64,000 nt of DNA, taken from NCBI RefSeq assembly GCF_964355755.1, contig NC_092671.1:32567304-32631303 (forward strand), read 5' to 3'. The notes beneath the pieces were generated by a model. It saw only the letters and a list, made by a program, of their open reading frames with translations. It made no database searches and was not told where the DNA came from. Source of the stretch: Antedon mediterranea. Taxonomy: Eukaryota; Echinodermata; Crinoidea; Comatulida; Antedonidae. Below are positions 9,932-24,350 of this stretch, piece by piece. The position numbers were made by a program, and so were the translations under genes. Every line of letters starts with the position of its first letter. Position 1 is the first letter of the stretch.

Positions 9932-12900
9932 GTGAGTTTTCAGAAATAATATTATAAGTTATAGTTTCAGTCAAGCCATTGCCATATCGCGTTTCATTAT
10001 TAATTGCCACGGCTTTTTATGTTATTTATAGAGCGATTCGCTACATTCGCTCGCTAAACATAGTGATAGTACTGTAGAATGTATACATTTTTAACAGCTT
10101 ACAACAAGGTCAAAATCTTGGATATTTGTCGCCATGGGGTAGGGATTGCATGCTAATAAGAAACGAAAATTTTAATTAGCCTAGCATTATATCCAGCATG
10201 TAATAACCTACTTAGGTGATGGGCTCAACGCTCCTGCAACGGCAGATAGTTAAGTGAAAACTAAATACTATTATTACTAGCACATAATTTCAGAAAAAAA
10301 CTGTAGTAGGCTTATTAGCATAATAATGAGTAAGGATTCTAGGGAGAAATTGCATCGCTATAGCTAAACTCGAACCCGACATTTGACAGAAAAAAAACAT
10401 GACCTTGATGTAGTATTTCACAAAATTGACTTGTTCACTCTATATGGATGAAAATCGGTAATCTAGATTGACTTTCACTCTTTTCAGAAAAGTCAGACAG
10501 AGTGGATTTTCACTTGTACCTCAATATCCGATGATTTTGGAAAATGTGATGTGATTTACTTAATGTAAATAAGTTATGGTGAAAAGAATACCTTTGTATT
10601 TGTTATAAGTTGAATATTGTTCGATATTGTAGAAAATATTATCTCTTTAAGGTAATATGAACAACAACAATACAATGAAACTAATTTTCATATAAATTAA
10701 TTTTTTTTCCACAATGCAAATACATAATTCATAAATAATGTTACGGTCGAAATTAATCGTCTGATTAATTGCTTCAGTTGTAAATCATGTGTTGTACTTG
10801 TAACCCTATTTGTTCGTTCCAAATGTTTTAGAAATATGTTGCACATTAAGCCTACATACGTACACTATAGGAGTTCTATTATAGAACTTGTTCAAGCCGT
10901 ATTTAAACTATTAGGCCTTATTAAATGCTTAGAAATGTTTTTTCCATAAATTATTTCATTTCATTATTTATTCGGTTTATTTCAATTATTATACATGACC
11001 AACAAAAATTTGAAATCGGGGAGACCAGGTTCAACCTAAGTGAACTTAATCACTGTAGCTGAGCCGGTTGACCCAACCCAAAGTCAGTTTACACATAATA
11101 CAGTTAATGCGAATTAAAATGGAAGTGACCTTTTATAATGATTCTTTTGATTTGTTAAGCGTAAGAGTATTAAATAGATAGATAGATATAATTTATTTAT
11201 TTTTCCATGCAAGCCATTATTTGATATACAGTCATGCAAGTTAATATGTTAAATCGTGAAGTTTCCCTTTGTTTGATTTATAATTACAATATATTATTAT
11301 TACGAGTTAAAATTGGAATCATTCCCAAGTATGCCCTATTTTATCTAATAGTTGTTCCATGTTTTAAATTTTATTTTATGTAGAATGCAAATATTATATT
11401 TTGCACAATCATTTAAACAAGCGTATTCAGCAGAATCAGAAATTTCACTGCAATTATTCATCTAACCATATGGAATATTGGACGCTTACACAAAAAATAA
11501 AAATATATTACCTTACGGCCGGTTATCTTTCATATTATTGCGTTGGATTAAAACACACAAAAAATATGATCATTATAGATATTATAAATAGAAAAAAATG
11601 AAAAGAAATCTAAGAATCATAGAAATGAAAGTTGAAATAACGTAACTAACAAATATCATACTTATAAGTAACGGGATGTGGGAAAATAAAAAATTCGACC
11701 TTCATTCATTCATTCTATCATTTTACCCGAATCATATGACATACTTACGCCTATTAACAAAATGTTAAAAAGTATGAGTGAAAGACTGACTCTCATCTCA
11801 ATATTGTGCTATTTCACATGGATACAAATTACCTTCCAATCATAGACCACTTTTAAAATTGAAGTTTCGTCTCTCAAACGACGTAATGAAAGTTTTTCAA
11901 TAGTCTTACTTTGTGGGATTGGCATGGCCATTATTTGGATATTGACATGTACCATATTTCTATGGTTATGTAATATCAGCATACAAAACCAATAGTTGAT
12001 AGTCACCCATATTTGGTTTATTCACTGTTAATCAATTCAATCCAACATTTAATCATTTTTCTCAATAAAGCTTAGCTAGTAAATAGTCTAATCTAATCTT
12101 TACTAACGCTCAATATATGCATAATCTGCAAAAATCATTCATAGTCAATGTTGACAGTAAAATGTGCTTTCATATAGAATAGGTGGATATGTAAGATTGC
12201 TAAAGATAAATCCATTTTTAACCTTTTGCTTTCGGCTAAAACTTAAACAGAAGGGCTTCGATCTTTATTCATTAACCAGTAATCCGTCAATATCTTCCGG
12301 TAGTCTTTCTAAATTGTATCCTACATTTTTATTTTTATTTCGGGTTTATATATTATACTAATTTCATTGGACAATTTTTCACTAATTTTCACCAATTCGC
12401 GTCAGTTTTTTGGTTTAGATTAGATTATCTTTGACTTTGTTTTTGTATAGATCAAGGAGTAATTTATTCGACATCATTAACCCTTAGTTACCTAACAACG
12501 TATACTCATATTATAAACATTAATTACATTACTGGATTTCTCAGACAGCCATTTGTAAGACAGCACATCATCGTAACTTGGTGTGACTAGCCACTCATCA
12601 CGGTGACGAGTGTTCGTTGTTTTTCACTGCTTTCTGTTATTAATGTACTCGTATGGTGATCATTTCACAACATTAATCGACTGAAACTCAATTTTCATCA
12701 TTTCATTATAATATGTCTATCTGTACTTGTTTTTTTTTCCGCAACTGCCCGTCTAAAACGCGTTACTGGCATCAATAACGTAGTATGAATTTTATTTATC
12801 AAGTATTAAATAGGATAACATATCAAGTAGTTTCTAAAAAGCTTAAACTGTTGCCCGATGGCCCATGAAAGTTAATAAAATCCTAAATAATAACACAATT

Positions 12901-12971
12901 CGTAGTTAAAACCCTGCCAATGAGTTTTACCTTAGAATAACAAATCAGAAGCAATGATTAAATCACAAGCC

Positions 12972-13168
12972 CAGTGGCGTAACACAGAGGCATGAAACCC
13001 CTGGCTGTGGAACCCCAAGTGGCCCTCCAATGCTGGAGGCCTCGGGTGTTTTTAGCGATTTTCTTTTATTTTTAATGCCTGTTTTTCATCTAGACACTGC
13101 TCAAGGCCCCCGTAAGATCCGGGACCTCTGGGTTTAGCCAGTGAGCGTCCATAGCCGTTACGCCACTG
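12972..13168. mobile_element. hAT-type MITE with 8-bp target site duplication
   Basis: A 197-bp element starts CAGTGGCGTAAC and ends with its exact reverse complement GTTACGCCACTG. It is flanked by perfect 8-bp direct repeats CACAAGCC (12964-12971 and 13169-13176). Terminal CAGTG and an 8-bp duplication are the hallmarks of the hAT superfamily. The interior has no frame and is more GC-rich than its surroundings. The intact duplication suggests a fairly recent insertion. Confidence 0.9.
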
Positions 13169-14512
13169 CACAAGCCTCTAGTTCGAAAGTACATTTTCCA
13201 TAGTTGTATTAGACTATAAACAGTGACATAACAGTATATTCAGATTTTTTTCTTTAAAATCACTGGCTGCGTTTCATTATCACAACTGATCTTTGATGAT
13301 CGAGAGAAACTAAATATTTGATTAGATCTGGCTCCAGCTTTCGCTTTTTTGTTTGTTTATCTGGCTTTAGGAAAGTATACTATAGTTAGTATTTCCATTG
13401 AAGTATCATTATAATATATGATAATACTTTTTTGACAACTTTTCCACTTTCGCTGATTTATGTGAAATATCTTGTATGCCTCTTTTGTGAAAATTTGTGT
13501 TTATAAGTGCAATTAAAAACTAAAACTTATTCAATTATCAAAAGACGGTAAAATTCAACCAGATACCTGGTTGGCAGCTAATTTGACAATGTTTTTTTAT
13601 AATATTGAACTAAACAAATTAAATTTTAACAAATTGTTTTTCAGGACGACAATATATATTTAATAAGACAACAAATCTATGAATGACAAATATAGAAAAT
13701 CTAAGTAGGCCTAATTGTAGCGATAAACTTTACATTTAAATCATGTTGATAATTTAGTACGACTGTACTATGCTGAAAGCTACGGAATATATTCACTTAC
13801 ATTCCTATTAAACTTATAGCATTGGCAGTTATTCTGAGTGACTTCATCAAACCCGAACAGAAATAAATAAGTTAACAAAATTCTCAGTAAGTAATTGTAC
13901 TATTCCTAGAACACAGATTGACTCACTAGAATTTCCATATCATGTATATCACTCATTGATTCTTAGTCGTAAATGTACTCAAGCTACTTAAACCCACGTC
14001 TAATTTCATATTCCATTCAATGATTAGTTGCTTCTACACTTTATTTATTAATATTTATTGGCAACAGTATTTGCACTTAAAAGCAAATGATTTAGTTAGT
14101 CTTCAAAAACTTTTTTATACAGGATTACATAATCAGGTAAAAGTATGCCTGTTTTTTGGTGATATACGAATATTGAAAAAAGTTTTAGTTTTATGGGAAG
14201 AATTGAGGTCTAGTATATCTAACTCTTCTCTTTATCTGTATACTGTACCGTAAGTCGTGTGTGTGTGTGATTATTTTAAGTAGTCTTATGTTTCTTCAAC
14301 TACTTTCTACTGAACTTACACAAACAAAAAAATAAAATAAAACACATTACTGAGATTGTATACTTTAACAGTGGAAAGAGATTAGTGAAGCTAAGATTCT
14401 TGAAAATTCAAATTATCGAAACGTCGATTCTCAATAAGTGTTCTTTCTCTTTATTTGGAATTACCTTTATTTTACTTAGAAAAAATCTAGTAAGTGAATT
14501 GAATTGTGTTAA

Positions 14513-15034
14513 ACATGTATTGCCCTGGAAACACAAAAAGTGAAGGTCAAAATATTCTAAATTTGAATTGGCCATATTAAATTAATATTAAAGTTATTCA
14601 CTTTAAGTCGAAAATTCGAGCCAAAAACAACACATTTACGTAATTAACAGGTAAATTAATTTGATTAAATTTCGTCTGGAAAATCGTTGCGAGCGAAAGT
14701 AAACAAAGATTTCAAACCACAAGTATGCATTATGCATGATGCTAATTAGGATTGTTTACAACTCGTCACGGTTAAGAAGGTGTTTTCACACAGATCACGA
14801 GGAAGTTTTATGATTATACATACAAAACAATCGCGTTGCATTATGAGATATGTTTTGATCTAAAAAAACTTTTAATGGAAGTCAAAGTTATTTTTTGAAA
14901 AGAAAAACGTCTGTATTTCAGTTAAATGATTTGTTTTTAAATAATTATTGGTGAAGGTTAATAAATATTATGATATTTTTTCGAAATATTTTTTTTAAAT
15001 ATTTATTTTGAATTATTCAAAAGGACAATACATC
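14513..15034. mobile_element. TTAA-type MITE, copy 1
   Basis: It is collinear with 42284-42820 over its whole length (shared landmarks GGTCAAAATATTCTAAATTT, GTATGCATTATGCATGATGC, GAGGAAGTTTTATGATT). Ends are ACATGTATTGCCCT and AGGACAATACATC, degenerate inverted repeats. TTAA precedes the left end; the right flank is ATTA. The copy is older or more mutated than the one at 42 kb. No transposase. Confidence 0.8.
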
Positions 15035-17081
15035 ATTACCGTATTCTTTAACATAAATAATGATTTTTAGATAATAGGCCTATAAATGGTTGGCCATATG
15101 GGCATAATTGGTTTCATATCACAATTATTATATGAATTGATATAATAATACCTGGTATATAGTTATCATTGTTACATCTTTATAGAATTCTAAATAACGA
15201 CAAATGATCAAGATCTCTATATTTGTATTTTAAATTTATTTATTTCACAATAATTTATTTACTTGGTTCGGTTTCAATACAACTTGAAAATCAAATTTAG
15301 TGGCAATGTTCGAGTACTTTCAGCGTATAGCCAAAATACTCTCTAAATTTCCAACTAGCCGTTTGGCTCTTACCTATAGCGTATCGGTTTCCTCCGCACA
15401 TGTCATACACACGGGGCCTCTCAAAGGCCCAAGAGGAACCACCACGTGGCCCGTATTGATTGGGTGATTCTACATATTTACATTAATATAATTAATTTTT
15501 TTGGGACGTTGTGCAAAATGTGTTATGCATGGTTTATGGTGGAAGTTAATGAAATGAAATTAAATGTCGAACGGGTAGCACCATTCACTTCTTGAATGTG
15601 CCGAATGTACACTCTATACACTTTGCAATTTTGACACGTGTGTGCCGTTGGTATTATGCAGTGTATGCGAATTTTTAGCATCGTGGCACGAATCAAAATA
15701 CACAGCATCTATATAAACAGGTCATCGCACGAACTACTGTCAGAAGAAAATTCTTAATGTAGTTAGATTGATTACACGCTGAAATTAAAGAACATTTTAC
15801 AAATTAAGATTCTTCCTGTTACTAACGGATCAAACATACCGGGCGTTCACCTTTAATTGCTACAGCCAATCTGTATAATATTCCGGAACTGAATTATTAC
15901 ATAATTATAATAAGATTAATAATGACATTTTTTAATTAGAAAATGTAAAAATACTTTTTTCAGCCGCCATGTTCTTGTATTTCTTTGGCTTATAGCTATT
16001 GTTTTAACTCATTTTCACAATATAGGCACACATTACAAATATATCGTCTGCACTATCTTTTTTTTTTTCTTTTTTTTTTAAATCATTGCTAATGATATCG
16101 TTTGAAAACGGTCGCTGAACCATGACCATTATTTAAGTACCCGGGGTTTTGTTTTTATCAGGAAAGAAAATGTAATTTTACTCTTCCCTGGTTTGTATCG
16201 TAGCAAATTGAATCAGTGTATCAATTGGAAACACCTATAGGCCTGTATTATGTATAAGGAATATTTCTATATCACACACGTAATATAATTTGATATTCTA
16301 GGACATTTTACTGGTCTATACGGACACTCTGTGGCTCTTAAACAGAGACGGGGAAAAGTCAACATAATAATCATCAACTGAGGACTTATCATAACACGAT
16401 ATATAAGCATGTTGGCGCCTAATTGACCAATGTATTCGTAAAGCTATGAGTTTACAATATCGGTGTGAAAGCTATGAATACGTAAGTGTTAATCTAAACA
16501 CTTTGTATTGGAATGATATTTTTACGTGATATTTCTAGAGGTATATTGTTTAATTATAGAAATGTCGTTTATAATATTTCCATTAATCGGCTATTAAATT
16601 ACGTCACTTTGTCACTATAACGTATTATCGAATGCTTTTACTAATAATAATATTATTATTGCATTTTATCGACGGAAGAGGAAGCATCGGATGCATACTG
16701 TAATGATTTGACCTCTTCGCTTTTACAGTTGAAAGTAAAACTTCTACATTTCGTGTCTTTCAAATTTAAGAATGAATAATTACTATATAATGTATTACTC
16801 GATAGGGGAAATATAAGGGAGGGTCGTCAATGCATGCGGTCATCAAAATACCCTTTATATCATGTAGTTGGCGTTCTTCTTTTTAAGGTTTTATTTTTAT
16901 AGGTCAAATAGTTTAATATTTTCAAACAATTTATGTCACCATTATTATTATATCTTAATTTATTTGCAAAATCGACAAGACTATACTAGGTCATCACAAC
17001 ATTACTAAGTCACTGACGACGTATAATAGGCCTACTATCCACAGTTAATTCTAAACAGTTGATTTCCATTACGATAATTTG

Positions 17082-17212
17082 GCGTCCTTTATCATACTTC
17101 CAGTGAGGTCCTTTATCATACTTCCAGTGAGGTCCTTTATCGTACTTCCAGTAAGGTCCTTTAACATACATCCAGTGAGGTCCTTTAACATATTCCAGTG
17201 AGGTCCTTATCA
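17082..17212. repeat. 24-bp minisatellite (AGGTCCTTTATCATACTTCC family)
   Basis: About five and a half tandem copies of a 24-base unit containing GTCCTTTATCATACTTCCAG. The unit length is a multiple of three, and the minus strand stays open (17010-17261, 83 codons) with an eight-residue repeat of the YDKGPHWK type. There is no splice or homology support for coding. Confidence 0.9.
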
Positions 17213-20123
17213 TCGGTTTCGACCTTTTACATGTTTTTTCTATGCCTAATGCCTCTGCCAAGATAATTTATGAAACTAGCCTCGTAACAAGCACAGACCA
17301 GACCCTATGTGGGCCCTATGTTTAAAAGTAATGTTACATTTACATACATAATAAAAAAAATGAATTTATAACGATGCGCACTGTATTTAGAACCGTAATA
17401 TTGAGATTAACCAAATACCAACACCTTCACTGTACAGAGTCGTAATTTATAAACGAAGATTGAGAAGAAGAAACATAGAAGAAACTGAGTCTCAAACGAA
17501 GAAGTCACATTGTTAAACAAGAATATTTCTTACAAAAAACGCTGCTCGCTTATTGTTATTGCTAAGGTCAAGTCTGGGGGTCACTTCATCACGCCTAGAT
17601 ACTTCAAGTATCCTATTACAAACAAAAACTTCAATGGACTGTTTTGATAATAATTCAATGATTATCTGACAGCGAATTATATCATGGGACTCATAAATAC
17701 CAGAATGCTTTGGGATTTGTCGTTAGACTCTTTTCTCAGCCGTTTTTGGATTCAACAGGTGGTACCAATAAATTATAGTGGAGTTTCCATTTTAACAAAA
17801 ATGTCAAAGTGTAGTACTATAAAGCTGCTTGATTTCATCTAATGAATGAGTCATCTCGTGTGACGTAGCGGGCTAGAGCAGCAGCGTGAAAAAATGTAAA
17901 CATTTAGATGTAACATATTACATTATTGAGAACTGTATCCCTAATGACGCAAATATGATACTGTAAGAATAAGTTGAAATCAAATTTAACCCCACTGGGA
18001 TTGATGTGTTGCGCGATGTGTATCCTTCAACCCTGCGATCCCACTTACCCTAATTGGCTGGGCTTAGACATGCGCACATCGGTAAATTGAAACATAATCA
18101 CATCCAAAATAAACAACATTATAAGATTGAGTTTGGGTTACTTTTCAAATAGTATGTGTAGCCTCTTGAGAGCACGAAGCATTCACCCTTGAATTCCCGT
18201 AATGCTATTTGAACATGCGTTCAGTTAATATTTATTTAGTCACTTCTTAAGTAAACTAGTCGTATTTACTTTAACAGCTGACGTTTTATTTCTGTCATCG
18301 AATGCCTCTCATTCAAAGTATATAAATCCATAGTAGAAGAAAAAGTTTCGAAAAGTATAAGAATAAGATATGACGTAGGTTAAGGCGCCTCCCTTCGAGA
18401 CAGAAGATTCCGCCTCTGAAAAGCAAAACAACATTTTCCTAAATTCTGCTACAGTTTAAAAACGCAGGGCCACAAGGTATGGAAAGCATAGAAAACCCGT
18501 CAACCAAGAAGAGTAGATTTTCAAGACTTTAGTTACCATTTCCTACGATGTGCACCTTCAGTACTTAGCATACGTCCATTATAAAACCCTTGGTTCGATA
18601 GCAGATAGACTTTTCGTCATGCTTTTTATGTTTTTGGGCATAACAACAAATGTCTATACGTATAGCTAATCATGTGAAAATAAAGATACATTGAATGTTA
18701 CTGTTATTTATAAAATAAAATTGATGAAGTTTCAAGGTGCAAATAAAAAAATTGTGTTCAAATGTTACAATTCAATAACCGTCAGTCTATCACAATCAGA
18801 TAACATTTTACAATAACGCAATTTACACACCAATTACAGATAAGCATAGGTATATTGATAAAATAATAATTGTTTATAACAAAAAATCAAGATAAAAATA
18901 AAAAAAAAATAATTACCTTTATTGTTTTTATAAAGATTATTATGAATATTATCTGAAATCTAATGCTTTTTAATAAAATAATAATAAACAGACATTTATC
19001 TGACTTAGCTACAAATCCATAAACCATAGTCACACATTTTATTGTAAAAGGATTTGAAATAAAATAGTTATCTTCGATATTTCATATTTAAAAGATTACA
19101 TAGTTCATTACGTGTATGCATATCTTCAGTAAACGTTTTATATTGTCCATTTTAGGAGAATTACAGATGTTCCATCATCAATGTAGAAAGAAATTAGAAT
19201 GCTAAAAGTGATTGGATAACATGACCTGTTCAGAATACTATAGTAAAGGTGTTCATAAATAACGTTCTAGTATAGATCGAAGAAAAACATTATCATTTTG
19301 TACATACCAGATACAGATCTAATTACTAAAGGACAATGAAGTTAAGTTAAGTTAAAAAACTACTTTTATTTTCAGAAACAATTAACAAAATGGAAACTAT
19401 GAGGTTAAAATATATTTCTCTTGTCTTGTCTGACCTCCTTTACCATATTATTGGTTTTAAATTGAAGTTGTAAATTTTAAAAGAAAAATGTAATTTTAGA
19501 TAAACATTCAAGTTCGTAAAATAAAGGAGGTGAATGTGTTTTGAAATTATAGAAAAATTGATAAATATAGCAATAATTGTTTTATGGTTAAAATACTACA
19601 AGATTATGATTATGAATGAATGTACTGAGAATATAAAATAACAATTACAATATTTATAAAAACATGAAAATTAAACATAAATGTATAGAAACATTGCGGT
19701 AATGGTTTAGATTTTATGGAATTCTAGTTAGTGAAACTGTAATGTTGAGCTTTAAGTTGCAACATTGCAACTAAATTCAATTCTCGTGGAACTAGTTAGG
19801 TTAGGTTACGTCGTATGCTGTGTTTTCCGCGAGTTGCAATAACATAAACCTTTTGCCACGACATAGGAAGGTACTATTCGCATGTTTTAATTATGTCATG
19901 CTAATGTATAGGTTGGCTTTAAACGAATAAAACAATATAAAATAAACTTCATTGAATTTGGTATCGTCTGACCAAGTTTGGTCGATTCTTGGTAAGCCAC
20001 CTTGGATTCTGTTATCACAGACATTTGAACCTTTTTGAACTTACGATTTTTACAAAAATTATAAGTTATAGAACTGGACATGTAAAAAATTAATGAAGTA
20101 ATTTATGTATCATTTTACACAAT

Positions 20124-20175
20124 TAGTGTCAAAAGTCCTAGTGTCAAAAGTCCTAGTGTCCTAGTGTCAAAAATC
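20124..20175. repeat. short tandem repeat of CTAGTGTCAAAAGTC
   Basis: Three to four head-to-tail copies of a roughly 16-base unit, the third one shortened. No further context. Confidence 0.8.
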
Positions 20176-22224
20176 AAAGGCTCCCTATTATTTCACAAAC
20201 TGAGTCACGACCTTTATGGATACAGAAATAGGTTAAATAGTTTTTGCAATTAGGCTATTAAAGTATGGCGATGTAGTATTACGTGTTGTTCTTAGCGAAA
20301 TTAATCTCGTAGGCAAGGAATGTAGTGAATTTAATTGCAGAGCAAACCTGCCCTGTTTTAATTTAATTAGTAATCGATAGATTAACGTGATATAGCTTAG
20401 TATTGTAAATTTTGCATTTTGTTTAATGCATGACTATCAACTTGAACTAATCTTATAATAAATAGATGACCAATACCATTATTTAATGTATTTATTTATT
20501 TATTTATTCGGTATATAAAAATATATTACAAAACGACAGTCAAGGACTGAAATGAAATGTATTACAAATGACTAAAAATGGATGGAGTGGAGTAAGTTCT
20601 TATGATTTCTCAAAAATCATATATCTTTTGCGCGATAACATTACAGGTTATTATCTAGCGTAATCCTTCCTGATTGTCATGATTATTTTGTATGTTTAAG
20701 ACACCAATGCAACCTGTGCGAGGGTTTCTGAAAATGCGGCCCTAACCCTAACTACCCATTTAATCAACATACATTTGGAAATTGTATTAAATGACATACT
20801 AAACAAAATTTGCACATAACGATATTAAGTAGTCTGTCAAAAATTAATTCAATTCGATTTTTATGAACACACCTAGGTCTACCCTTTTCCTTTCAGATGT
20901 TCAAGAATAGTTATTTCCAATGCAAGCCTTCGTGAACATTAGCGTATTTTTGGTTCTATTCCACTAACCAAAACATCTTTTAGGGAAGCGTTTATGATTG
21001 CCAAGCATTTTTGTTTGTCTGGTTGTTGTGTTTGTTGTTTATGCATAATGTTTTACTTTATAATCAAAATCAATCATAATGTCACTACGATGTATGTAGT
21101 AAAATAAAATGTAGGCCTAAATGTTTCATACAAGCATCGCATGAATATTACGCACGCCACACATGACAATACTCTCTCATTTCTTTCTTAAATTTTTTTA
21201 GAAAATCGATGTGTTGCTTAACTATTGTAGTTTGTTTATTTTTCAGAAGATACATGTCTCTTAGGTGACGAATTATTGTTTACTCCCAGAAATCAATAAT
21301 TAATTAATTGTGCTTCGGATTCATAATCATGTCTATTATTAATTTAGATGAATACAAACACATGACGAAATAGCAAAGCCGTTTCAGTTATTAAAAACAA
21401 TAACGATAAAACCCAAGCAAATTCTGTTGACCTACATTATGACCTTCGCTTTGCCTACCCTCATTTATATTCACTTTTTGATGGTTGGTTAAGTATTCAT
21501 AATTAATCTTGGGCTATTAATTTCGCTAGTTACAGCTAGTCAGTTATTGGAAATACCTAAACAATGACGAATCTATTTTCTTGTCGTCTGTTTGGCGCTT
21601 TTTAGAATAGATGTCTAGGATTGATTTCACTAAATGTGCTAAGTCAACTTTAAACATAATATGTAATTGTTAAATACTCGTATAGTAATTCAATTTAACA
21701 TTAACTGTATATCAGGTACGTTTTACAATGCAAACAAAAGCCTAACATTGAGCTTTCGTTTCGGTACTACATACGCATGATACGTATGCGTAAGATCAGC
21801 TTACTTCGTTCTATTATCGGGTCACCATCTGCCAAGGAGGTTATAATTCTGTCTGCGGAATATATTTCTTTGTTTGTTTGTTTGAATGTTTGTCTGTTGG
21901 CAAGATCTCGTGTAAACTATAAAAAAAATGTAAACCACAAATGCAATCCGGACCAGAATCCCAAATCCTGGACCACTATTTAAATATTTCATAAATTTAG
22001 ACGGATCTTTATCAAACCACTACATATGATAATAATTTTGCGGTAAGCATGCTAGTAAAGCGTGGTATCTACTTTTTATTGGAGATGTGTTCTATCTATC
22101 GACCAGATTGATGTGATAAAATGCAAATAATTTTCATAGTAGGCCTATTTTAATGAGAACATTTTGATGAACTTATGTAGTTTATTACTTTAAACAATAA
22201 TAATAAAATATATTACCCAATATT

Positions 22225-22314
22225 TAGTACTCGACTCAATAAAATATAGGCATACATTCACGTCTGCATGACAGTGAATATATGTATGCCTATATTTTAT
22301 TGAATCGAGAACTA
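22225..22314. ncRNA. near-perfect 90-nt hairpin, pre-miRNA-sized
   Basis: The arms (left 22225-22261, right 22274-22314) pair almost completely around the shared core CAATAAAATATAGGCATACA, with two mismatches, a four-base bulge and a loop of about 12 bases. Size and shape match a microRNA precursor on either strand. A tiny MITE or a recent inverted duplication would look the same, so the ncRNA call is tentative. Confidence 0.35.
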
Positions 22315-23462
22315 ATTACAGCAACTTTTCAACAGTTTACGAAGATACCCTATCGACTGTACTTTTATAAAATGCAACTAATGCCAATAATACGAAACTA
22401 TAGTGCAATAACATTCCATATTCTCTCATATCAAAATTGTTGAAATATTCGATCGTAACATGGCGACGTATATTTCACTCAAAAGAACAAATCAATAAGT
22501 CGTGGGTTACAATATTATAGTTATTGTTTGAAGGTTTGGTCATAGGTATCATCATAGTCATCACCATAACATCTTGATATTACATCATTATCATATAGTT
22601 ATTTTCTAATGTTCTTTATGATTACAATTTGATCAACTTTATCAGTTATTAGTTTTACTAAAATTATTTATAAACTTGTTTTTTAGGAACATTTCAACAG
22701 GTTATGTATTCATTTATTTACTGTTACCGTACTTTAAAGTTGATTATTTAAAACAAAAATAATTCCTTAATATTCATAACTCTGGATATAATTATTGAAA
22801 TTAATTCATTAAAAGATCAAAGCTTATACTGTTTGTATTTATTAAGTGTTACTATATCAATTGTTTTCCGATCGCTTTGTGGTGATGCTTGTTTTATACA
22901 GTATATATCTATTGGATATAATCATTATTGGCTGTTGTTGATATACATTGATATTATAAATAACAATTTACAAAAAAGGCATATACGTGCTTGAAAGAAA
23001 TAGATGTATCACATAGATAGATGTTACATTGAAAATAGGCCACGACAGGCTGGATTTATTTCATAAACTTGAGTATAGGTTGGCTGTTTGGAATTGATTA
23101 TACCTCCGTAAACCAGTTCAATATTAAATCGAAAACTACTTCCAGTCAGTTGAACACTAATAATTAGTCGATAGATTAGTTTACCTTAATTCATTTCGGT
23201 TGTTATATGTTAATTAAATACAGTAAAAACTGGCATTGTTTAACTTGCAACTAAGTTGTTTAAGTTGTTTCGTCACAGTTGTAGAGCAGGTTTGATTCTT
23301 AAAAGGAAGAACAATTCTAATTATAGGCTGTTCAGCACTCTCTTGACTAGTAGTAATATGGTTATCATTGTTATGAAGATTAACAATAGATTCTTTGAAA
23401 TCGTTAATTATCCTATTAGTTAGTTCAACAGGATACCGTAATTTGTTATAGGAAACCTACAA

Positions 23463-24071
23463 ACAAGGAACTTCTTCTGCATTATGATAGCCATGTCGAT
23501 AACAAACATAAGAAAAATAATGTACATACTATGCTTAATCGAGCATACAAGTTGTCATCTACTAATGACATCTTTCTTGAAGAAGATATTTCTAAGATGT
23601 TGGTGTTTGCTTTCGCCGCTGACCCATTTCTTAGCATGAATATATCGTCATTGTCGATAATCTGGCATTTATATGTATTGGCTATTTTCTTCAGACCACA
23701 ATTTAGGGAGTTAACTCTTTCTTGATTCCTTGTATCATCTGATCTTGGACACACCGTTGAAATTACAATTTTTGTTTGTGGGGAATCTGTTTTGATCTGC
23801 TTGCAGTATTGTTGTTCTTTTTTTTCTTCTCGTTTGAAGGACTTTCGTTTGAAGTAGGTCTATCATTTCGTTTTGTACTTGATGGACTACCATTATTATT
23901 TGATGATAGGTTTGACGTTGCTTTAGTAGTACTTGCTACTTCTTTGTTGCAATTCAGTGCACATGTACACGTATGTTGAACTAGAATGCTTCTAACTGTT
24001 AGTCTAAGTTCTGTGATCATTTCTTTTTGCTGATTGACGATGGTTTTTAATGTACCAAGATAATTTTTCAT
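23463..24071 (-). pseudogene. LINE ORF1 remnant: coiled coil plus SGNH-hydrolase-like tail
   Basis: The minus-strand frame from ATG at 24071 to a stop at 23763 encodes an N-terminal heptad region (QQKEMITELRLTVRSIL), a Cys cluster (TCTCALNC) and a Ser/Asn/Lys-rich linker. A second frame (23482-23754, one frame shift away) has STVCPRSDDTRNQERVNSLN and IIDNDDIF, which resembles the C-terminal half of the SGNH esterase domain found in ORF1 of some CR1-type LINEs. The catalytic N-terminal half of that domain is missing, so an internal deletion and a frameshift joined the pieces. Sequence to 24262 may be its 5' leader. Dead copy; family is inferred. Confidence 0.5.
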
Positions 24072-24315
24072 TTTGGAAATGATGCATTGTTGATCAGCAT
24101 ATTGAGCTTAATAACTTAAGTTCTTAGAATTGTAGGCCTTCTTTGTTTTTAATTAACCAATTAATTAGTATTTCCTGTCACCCTTTGGTGTTTGTTATTT
24201 TTGTATAATTCAATCACTTGATCTTGAAAATGGTTCCATGACGGTTCCGAAACGTCGATGTTCCTTTTTTTTGTCAGTAAATGTTATTGTAAAGGTATAG
24301 TAAGCGTCTATTAAT

Positions 24316-24317
<2 letters not shown>

Positions 24318-24350
<33 letters not shown>
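24318..24350. repeat. (ATT)11 microsatellite
   Basis: Uninterrupted ATT trinucleotide run of about 33 bases. Confidence 0.95.

Noticed and set aside
24225-24262. GAAACGTC-containing stretch resembling a hammerhead core
   Set aside because: No CTGATGA box at the right spacing and the intervening sequence does not form a stem; more likely a LINE 5' leader.
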